From NCBI GenBank assembly GCA_013146195.2, contig CM028379.1, forward strand, positions 62,434,631-62,498,630: a stretch of DNA of 64,000 bases, written 5' to 3'. The first letter of the stretch is position 1, and each line of letters starts with the position of its first letter. The notes beneath the pieces were generated by a model. It made no database searches. It was not told the origin of the DNA and saw only the letters and a program-made list of their open reading frames with translations. This stretch comes from Codonopsis lanceolata. Lineage: Eukaryota > Streptophyta > Magnoliopsida > Asterales > Campanulaceae. A program made the translations under genes and the position numbers. This document shows positions 56,743-64,000 of this stretch, in pieces.

Positions 56743-59161
56743 TCATCAACAGCCGCCAATTCAAACTTCACTTGGTACAGAAGATCATGGCCTAAGAGCA
56801 AATGCAGAAATGCTTAACTTTTGAAATAGCTAGAATGCAAGACTATTTTGTCAATACTAACCCCCAGTTTTTACCCTCCTTTGCAGTTTGCACCACAATA
56901 TGTGTACTCTAAAATCATTCCTTCATCTCTTCCATCTGATCATCAACTCAAGGGCTACATCCTCGACTTTTTTCCACTTAAAAATAAAGCAAATTTAGCA
57001 TAGTTTTATTACCCGGCCATCTCATAAATGTATACTATCACAAGTTCTAACTCTGTCATATAGTTTTGCTAATTCTATAATCCCTTGCAGTAAGACTTTC
57101 AGAATAATCACAAATCATAAACATGTGTCGTCAACTCAAGGATTTTGAGCTAGATCTAATTGATTTCAGCCTATGATCTTCCATATCCACCCCACAGTTG
57201 TGATCACCTGGATTTGTCGACCTTATTTGAGGCTTTGCTGTCGACTTCCAGAACAGTCCTCACGAGCCCCATGTGCTGGTGCTGGTGTCGGAATCTTTCG
57301 CCAAACCTACACAGACTTGATTGGCGGCGCTATACAGTCCCTAGCTCAGTAATTAGATTGGGAGAGTTTGGAGCTGTTCAAAGGGTTTTTACTTTTTACC
57401 TAGTCCAATGAGTTTTGAGTTTTCTTATCCAAGTAATATAACACTTTTGAAAAAGATAAGGTTGATTTGGGGCTAAAATTTGAATCATTTCATTACTATT
57501 GAAGTGAATTGAAAACAGTTTATACTAATTGGTTTAAGTTTTTTGTTCCAGGTAATTTGATATTTGTGAACTTAATTTCATTTGCTGTTTTCAACATGTT
57601 TTAAATAATTGTTGCAAAAGATATATTTACTTCATTTTCTTTGATGATAATCTTGTTCGCTTTTCACTCACCACCTCTCGCCTTCAAAATGTATGTCTTG
57701 TCACACAACACTTTGTATCCACATCTCCACCCAACCACAAATTCCATAACTACCACCTATTTTCTACCCACCTATCTTGATTAATAATCGATTCCAAGAA
57801 GCAATGATCGATCCCTTGGTAGTTTTTGTTGTCAATCTAACCTAATTTTGGCTCCACTAGTACTCTTTTTGCTGCTAAAGGCACATTTCGTCTTTTACTC
57901 CTACGTACTTGAACCCTTTGGCTTCTAAAGTTATCTCCACTTTTCTAATTTATTATTTGAACCCTTTATCCGTTTCACAGATAACCAAGTAACATGTGTT
58001 TCACTAATAACAAGTTAATAACAATACGATTAACAAGCAACATGTGTAGCCATTCCCGCATATACGTGGGTTCTGTCAACCTCAATTTCTAGATGACAAG
58101 TACATAATCTTTGAACGTTGATATTATATAATCTTGAATAAAAAGTTAAATACTTTTTAACTCCTTAACTTTGTATTTTGATACATCCATCTTTCATGTG
58201 CATTCCATATCACCACAATATGATATGAAGAAACTTAATAAAAGAAAAAGAATATCACTTGCATCCTTCATACAGATCTATAAGTGTGATCCAAGGAAAT
58301 TTACTTCAAGGGTTTTCTTCAGGCAACAACGGTTTATGAAATCAATCATTATGCATCCTTCCCCATTCATGTGCGACTAGCAACTTTTTAGTAAATTAGC
58401 CATCATGAATATCTGATCTATAGATTCAGGTTCTGGACACACACCTAACTTAAGTTACAGAGTTGTATAGCCTGATAAATTGACTGTGACCAAGGTTTTT
58501 AAATACATGAAAAACTAAAAGATATACCCCAAGCAAATGAATCTCTCATATATCGTGTAAACAGATTTAACTCATCTTCCTCGTGTTATAATAAATAAGT
58601 TTCTAACTCTTAAGGTCTTGGAATGAATTCCTACCTCTAGATATATAAACAACAATGTTACACCATTTTTACAAATATCAAAACAGTATATATAGTGAAT
58701 CACGTTAACTATCGAATCACACAATAAAGAACACTAGCAAATCAATACTGAAAACTAAATTCAATCAAAATTACGTGGTAAGATCATCAACGAAGTAGAT
58801 ATAAGCTGTGTGCCTGCGAGGGAGGAAAAACAGGGGTTTGTTTCAAAATTTTCATTGTGAAATAACATTCCCAAGTTTGCTATGACTCTAATACAAAGGT
58901 GGGCAACCGACTGTGCTAAACATGATTTTGTGTAAGTCAAGCCAATGAAATAAGTAATAACATTAAATAATGCCCCCAAGACAAAGTGAATAGAAGATTT
59001 CCAAACAAAACTCGATTATCTCAAACAGAAGTCTGATTTCATTACTATCAAAAGAACCAATGATATTCTACAACCAGTTTTTACAACAGGAAAGAAAAAA
59101 AATATCCAAAAGGCATTCACTAGTTTAACATCAATGCAGTATCATAATGTTTCTAGAAAGC
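56743..59161. other. intergenic DNA, no recognised gene
   Basis: Frames of 60-83 codons occur (for example 57160-57411), but none matches a known family or shows splice context. 58400-59160 may include the 3' region of the minus-strand gene that ends at 59162. Confidence 0.5.
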
Positions 59162-59713
59162 TCACGGTTCTACAGTGTTACCAAGCACAAAGGAGAAGAG
59201 TTCACGAACAGGAGAATACTCGACCAACCCAATATCCATTGCATAGCCAGTAACAGGCAACTTCAAGTCCCTCAAAACAGTAAATGCCTCGGCCATTCGA
59301 GTTTTGGGCACCTCCTCAGCCACTGGACAGTAAGGAATCCATGAATCAGGGCGATATTCCTCCCCAATTTCAACGCCCTCCTTCTTCATTGCATCACACA
59401 GCTGCAAATGGAACTGAAGGAGAGACAACGAAGGAGTTGGTGCAAGAAAGAGAACATTATTATCACTTGGAAGGCTTCCAATCGAGCAGAAAGATAAAGG
59501 TAAGGGTTCTTGCTTTGAAGCAAAAGCTTTTACAATATTTTCGAGCTTAGATGGGTCGACAAAGGGGCTAGAGAAAAGGGTAATGTGTGGTCTAGATTCA
59601 ATTTCTATGAGCTGAGTACTAATCTGTCGGCGAGCCAAAACATTCCAGGCCTTCAAAACCTGGTTTTCGAGTGCGGGATCAAAGTAAAGCTCAATTGCAT
59701 ATCCTTGAGACAT
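59162..59713 (-). CDS. 2H phosphoesterase family protein (LigT / cyclic phosphodiesterase-like)
   Basis: A single coding exon of 183 residues with ATG at 59713. The 2H fold has two HxT motifs. The first is intact in RPHITLFSS (H43, T45). The second position reads SWIPYCPVAEEV, with Tyr128 and Pro130 where the family has His and Thr/Ser. The family includes 2'-5' RNA ligases and ADP-ribose cyclic phosphodiesterases, which need both motifs. I recall plant relatives with a similar PYCPVA, so the change may be conserved and this branch may bind RNA or act differently. A leader intron is likely: donor on the minus strand near 60041 (CAATTGG/GTATGT) and acceptor at 59719 (TTTTTGTAG) six bases before the ATG. 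Confidence 0.85.
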   Translation of the reverse strand: MSQGYAIELYFDPALENQVLKAWNVLARRQISTQLIEIESRPHITLFSSPFVDPSKLENIVKAFASKQEPLPLSFCSIGSLPSDNNVLFLAPTPSLSLLQFHLQLCDAMKKEGVEIGEEYRPDSWIPYCPVAEEVPKTRMAEAFTVLRDLKLPVTGYAMDIGLVEYSPVRELFSFVLGNTVEP

Positions 59714-60440
59714 TGCTTCTACAAAAAACGATTTTTACAAAATCGTTAAAATTAAGTCAAAATGCCGAAAACCCAAACCCTAAAAAATCGAATTGTGATT
59801 TCACGGAAACCCAACAATTAAAAAAAAAGATAGTTAAAAATAAAACTATTAGAATACAAGATAGCCCAAAGGAAATAAGCCACAGCAATCCCGGTAGATT
59901 GATACAGATTTTTAAAAAGTCCAGAAATTAAGAAATTACAACAACCCACAAAAGGAAAAATGAAGGGGGCCGGGGACGGAAATGGTAAAGATAAACCCTA
60001 AAGATTGAAACTAAAAAAGGACTAAAATTGGAACATACCCAATTGAGATTGGAAACAGCCAAGCACAATATCCCCAAAAAGGAAGTCAATTGGAGGAATT
60101 GAGAACAGCAAAACAAAGAAAGGAAATTCACATAAAGAAGATGAAAGATTAGGGGTTTAAAGAACAAGAAGTGAATAAGGCGAGGGAGATTGCGGTTGAT
60201 CCTCTCCGATCTCCCGAACCGAAGAAGACAGAGGCGAGTTCACTTCACTTGTTGGGGGGTGGGGGAGAAAAAGAGCAACGATTGGAGAGAGAAAAAAGGG
60301 AGAGAGAGAAAAGATGTGAAATAAGGTGAAGTCATTATTAATGTGAAGGAGAGAATAAAGTGAGTCGAAAGGTTTTCAACCTTCAAACAAACACCAGCAC
60401 TGCGTGGGAAGACGTTACCAAACTCACACAACTCTGTCAC
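59714..60440 (-). other. leader intron, 5' UTR and promoter region of the 2H gene
   Basis: Minus-strand DNA upstream of the ATG has a probable 5' UTR intron (about 60041-59719) and a CT-rich leader (60180-60330, on the minus strand ctctct-rich). 60440-60800 is AT-rich and shows no gene. Confidence 0.5.
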
Positions 60441-60802
60441 ACACTACTTTTTACTTTTACCAGTCACACTAACGTGACGTTCGGATTGGTATTTCCCCTT
60501 TTACTTTTTTTTTTTTTTCGGGTTTTATCAATTACGTCGGTTTTTAGTAACATTCGACCCCTAACTCTCCTAATTGGCATAAGGTATTTTACGGATCCAA
60601 ATGGATAAGACAAAGAATCTATATAGAGATATATATATAAGAAAAACTTTCTAATTAAGGAAACTTTCCACCAAAAATAATTTACCAAAAATAAAATGTA
60701 AATATTTTTGTTTTATTAGGTAGTTTGTTAATAACACTGAATTAGATCACCGTTGTTTACACAAAACAATGGGTTGCCCAATGTTTTGTTTGATGAGTCT
60801 AT

Positions 60803-61467
60803 CTCTAAACATATAGTCTATAAACCGAAACAGATAGACACAATTATACCCATAGTAGAGATCTTTCGTTGAAATCGTTTGATGATAGAAACAGTGATTC
60901 TGATCTGAGCTCAAAGACTGGTCGACGATCATCAATTAGCATGTTGACTCCACTGGGGGACAGAGGACAAGAGAGATCGAAATGCCGAGGAGATGGAGAG
61001 TAGAGGTGGCAAATTCTCGCTCGTCTATTTGTCCGCCCAATAAATAATGGGGGTACACCCAATATTTTAAGTAGGTACAAATGAATATGCCCATTTAAGA
61101 CCATTAATTATGATGGACTAAATGGGCGCCCACTTAGACATCCGTCCTAAAACTTATTCTCTTTCTCTTTAAATTTCGCTCTGATTTTTGCTCACTCTAA
61201 ACATATAGTCTATAAACTAATAAACCGAAACAGATAGACATGACTATACCCATAGTAGAGATCTTTCGTTGAAATCGTTCGATGACAGGAACAGTGGTTC
61301 TGATCTGAGCTCAAAGACTGGTCGACAATCATCAATTAGCATGTTGACTCCACTGGGGGACAAAGGACCAGAGAGATCGAAACGCCGAGGAGATGGAGAG
61401 TAGAGGTGGCAAATTTTGCTCGTGCCTATTTGTCCGCCCAATAAATAATGGGCATGGGTACACCCAA
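60803..61467 (+). repeat. direct duplication, about 265 bp, offset about 392-406 bp
   Basis: The copies at about 60803-61061 and 61195-61467 share ctctaaacatatagtctata, gatctttcgttgaaatcg, gactggtcgacgatcatc and tttgtccgcccaataaat. The second copy is cut by the CACTA element. The first copy continues into a block with accattaattat that is also seen at 24390, so part of it belongs to a dispersed repeat. Confidence 0.88.
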
Positions 61468-61483
61468 CACTACTAGAAACAGT

Positions 61484-62190
61484 GACTTCAGCGACGGAAT
61501 TTTTAGCGACGGAAATTTTCCGTCGCTAATTAGCGACGGAATTTTACCTTTAGCGACGGAATTTTGCATCAGCGACGGAATTGACCATCAGCGACGGAAT
61601 TTATCAGCGACGGAATTTTCCGTCGCTGAAGGCCACCTTTAGCGACGGAATCAGCGACGGAATTAATCATTAGCGACGGAATTGAACATCAGCGACGGAA
61701 TTTATCAGCGACGGAATTTTCCGTCGCTAAAGGTGACCTTTAGCGACGGAATTTTCCGTCGCTGAATATTTCAGAAATTAATTTCGATTTTATTTTCAGC
61801 GACGGAAAATTCCGTCGCTAAAGGTCACCTTTAGCGACGGAAAATTTTCCGTCGCTAAAGGTAACCTTTAGCGACGGAATTTTCCGTCGCTAAAGGATTT
61901 TAAAAATTAATTAAAATTGAATTTCAGCGACGGAATTTTCCGTCGCTAAAGGCTTTTAAAAATTAATTAAAATTGAATTTCAGCGACGGAAAATTCCGTC
62001 GCTAAAGGCGTTTAAAATTGAATTTCAGCGACGGAAAATTCCGTCGCTAAAGGCTTTTAAAAATTAATTAAAATTGAATTTCAGCGACGGAAAATTCCGT
62101 CACTAAAGGCATTTAAAATTTAATTAAAATTGAATTTCAGCGACGGAAAATTCCGTCGCTAAAGGCGTTTAAAATTGAATTTCCGTCACT
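61484..62190. repeat. CACTA subterminal repeats, palindromic agcgacggaa motif
   Basis: Dozens of agcgacggaa / ttccgtcgct motifs, many arranged head-to-head as agcgacggaattttccgtcg palindromes. From about 61890 the spacing becomes regular, with gaatttcagcgacgg and ggcttttaaaaattaatt between. Confidence 0.93.
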
Positions 62191-62209
62191 GATAATGAAA
62201 AATTAAATT

Positions 62210-63345
62210 GAATTCTAATTAATATAAAATATCAAAAATATATGAAATTAATTTGAAATTAAATTAAATTAATATTTGAAATGTTAATTTAATAATATAA
62301 TATCAATAATTAAAATGATTAGCATCAATATAATTACAAAAAATAAAACATTCAAATTACAATTTAACGTAACTTAACGTTAACTTAAATTGAAATTAAA
62401 TTAAATTAATATTTGAAATGTTAATTTAATAATATAATATCAATAATTAAAATGATTAACATCAATATAATTACAAAAAATAAAACATTCACATTACAAA
62501 TTAACTTAACGTAACGTAAACTTAAATTGAAATTAAATTTAAATAATATTTGAAATGTTAATTTAATAATATAATATCAATAATTAAAATGATTAGCATC
62601 AATATAATTACAAAAAATAAAACATTCAAATTACAACTTAACGTAACTTAACGTTAACTTAAATTGAAATTAAATTAAATTAATATTTGAAATGTTAATT
62701 TAATAATATAATATCAATAATTAAAATGATTAGCATCAATATAATTACAAAAATTAAAACATTCACATTACAACTTAACTTAACGTAATGTACGTTAACT
62801 TAAATTGAAATTAAATTAAAATAATATTTGAAATGTTAATTTAATAATATAATATCAATAATTAAAATGATTAGCATCAATATAATTATAAAAATTAAAA
62901 CATTCACATTACAACTTAATTTAACGTAACGTAACGTTAACTTAAATTGAAATTAAATTAAAATAATATTGTAAATTTTAAATTAATGATATAATATCAA
63001 TAATTAAAATGATTAGCATCAATATAATTACAAAAATTAAAACATTCACATTACAACTTAACTTAACGTAACGTACGTTAATTTAAATTGAAATTAAATT
63101 AAAATAATATTTTAAATTTTAAATTAATAATATAATATCAATAATTAAAATGATTAGCATCAATATAATTACAAAAATTAAAACATTCATATTACAACTT
63201 AACTTAATGTAACTTAACGTAACACAACGTTAACTTAAATTGAAATTAAATTAAAATAATATTTGAAATGTTAATTTAATAATATAATATCAATAATTAA
63301 AATGATTAGCATCAATATAATTACAAAAATTAAAACATTCACATT
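62210..63345 (+). repeat. tandem repeat, eight copies, 136-152 bp
   Basis: The anchor agcatcaatataattaca occurs at about 62321, 62459 (one change), 62595, 62732, 62873, 63015, 63156 and 63308. Units also share gttaatttaataatataat and ttaacgtaacttaacgttaa. No open frame. Confidence 0.9.
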
Positions 63346-63626
63346 ACAACTTAACTTAACTTAACTTAACTTAACTTAACTTGACTTAACTTAACTTAAC
63401 TTAACTTAACTTAACTTAACTTAACTTAACGTAACGTAACTTAACTTAACTTAAACGTAACGTAACTTAACTTAACTTAGCTTAACGTAACGTAACTTAA
63501 CTTAACTTAAACGTAACTTAACTTAACTTAATGTAATGTAACTTAACTTAACTTAACTTAACTTAACTTAACTTAACTTAACCTAACTTAACTTAGCTTA
63601 ACTTAACTTAACTTAACGTAACTTAA
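63345..63626 (+). repeat. (AACTT)n pentanucleotide array
   Basis: About 280 bp of aactt units with aacgt variants. It appears to have expanded from the taacttaacg segment of the preceding repeat unit. Confidence 0.93.
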
Positions 63627-64000
63627 CATGAAAACACACTACGCCTATTGGCGAAATGGTATAATGGACTACGATGGGACCATTATAACATGAAAACACG
63701 TGACGGCTATTGGCGAAATGGTATAATGGAGTACGATGGACCATTATAACATGAAAACACGTTACGCCTATTAATGGTGAAATGTTATAATGGACTACGA
63801 TGGAGCATTATAACATGAAAACACGCTAGGCCTATTGACGAAATGGTATAATGGAGTATGATGAACCATTATAACATGAAACACGATACATCTATTAGCG
63901 AAATGGTATAATGGAGTACGATAGACCATTATACCATGAAAACATGCTACGCCTATTGACGAAATGGTATAATGGAGTACGATGGACCATTATAACATGA
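63627..64000 (+). repeat. 61-bp tandem repeat with internal dyad, six or more copies
   Basis: Units start at catgaaaacac near 63627, 63689, 63750, 63814, 63875, 63935 and 63996 (spacings 60-64). Each contains atggtataatgg and, about ten bases on, ccattataacat, which can pair as a hairpin. The array runs off the window. Confidence 0.93.

Larger units (their letters stand above)
61468..64000 (+). mobile_element. CACTA transposon, left end (continues beyond window)
   Basis: It begins CACTACTAGAAAC, the terminal inverted repeat of En/Spm (CACTA) elements. It is followed at once by a dense array of agcgacgga subterminal repeats in both orientations, the usual transposase-binding layout. The left flanking bases are CAA. 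The opposite end is not in the window. No transposase frame is seen in this part. The tandem arrays that follow are assigned to the element by position only. Confidence 0.85.

Noticed and set aside
57160..57411. 83-codon frame with Cys/Trp-rich segment, a possible gene
   Set aside because: No recognised motif, no splice context and no supporting neighbour.

Overview
This is a nuclear segment of a flowering-plant (eudicot) chromosome. It has intron-containing plant genes, AT-rich intergenic DNA, many nested transposable elements and a decayed plastid tRNA copy. The species cannot be fixed from the sequence.

Three host genes look intact. A SUO-type gene (BAH and TFIIS N-terminal domains, GW motifs, about 1,642 residues) runs from 31.0 to 37.3 kb on the + strand. 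A three-exon trichome-birefringence-like (TBL) O-acetyltransferase gene is at 44.9-47.9 kb (+). A single-coding-exon 2H phosphoesterase (LigT/cyclic phosphodiesterase-like) gene is at 59.2-59.7 kb (-). A small two-exon gene of unknown function at 2.2-4.1 kb is possible. A decayed TBL copy at 55.5-56.2 kb lies downstream of the intact one.

Layout. 0-4.8 kb: plastid-derived trnS, a three-unit 192-bp tandem repeat, a degenerate 70-105-bp repeat array and the possible small gene. 4.8-17.4 kb: a large minus-strand Ty1/copia element with 5-bp target duplication, two zinc knuckles in gag, and an extra ORF after pol. Its reverse transcriptase is split by a 2,059-bp hAT element carrying an exon of the phytochromobilin synthase gene HY2. 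17.4-21 kb: the same degenerate array resumes, with a 1.2-kb internal duplication. 21-30.3 kb: MITEs, a SINE with a perfect 15-bp target duplication, a Helitron remnant, low-complexity repeats and a minus-strand LTR remnant. 30.3-38.6 kb: SUO with leader and 3' region. 41.5-44.2 kb: a long-terminal-inverted-repeat element holding an intronless eEF1B-beta fragment, split by one hAT that is itself split by another. 44.9-56.3 kb: TBL gene, a dead copia element with 200-bp LTRs, MITEs and the TBL pseudogene. 59-61 kb: the 2H phosphoesterase gene and a duplicated segment. 61.5-64 kb: the left end of a CACTA transposon with palindromic subterminal repeats and three tandem arrays, running off the window.

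The host genes do not form a pathway. The main interest is in gene-fragment capture, nested insertion order, and unexplained repeat structures inside the mobile elements. No search or alignment software was used: family assignments rest on motifs recognised by eye, and all identity estimates are by eye.
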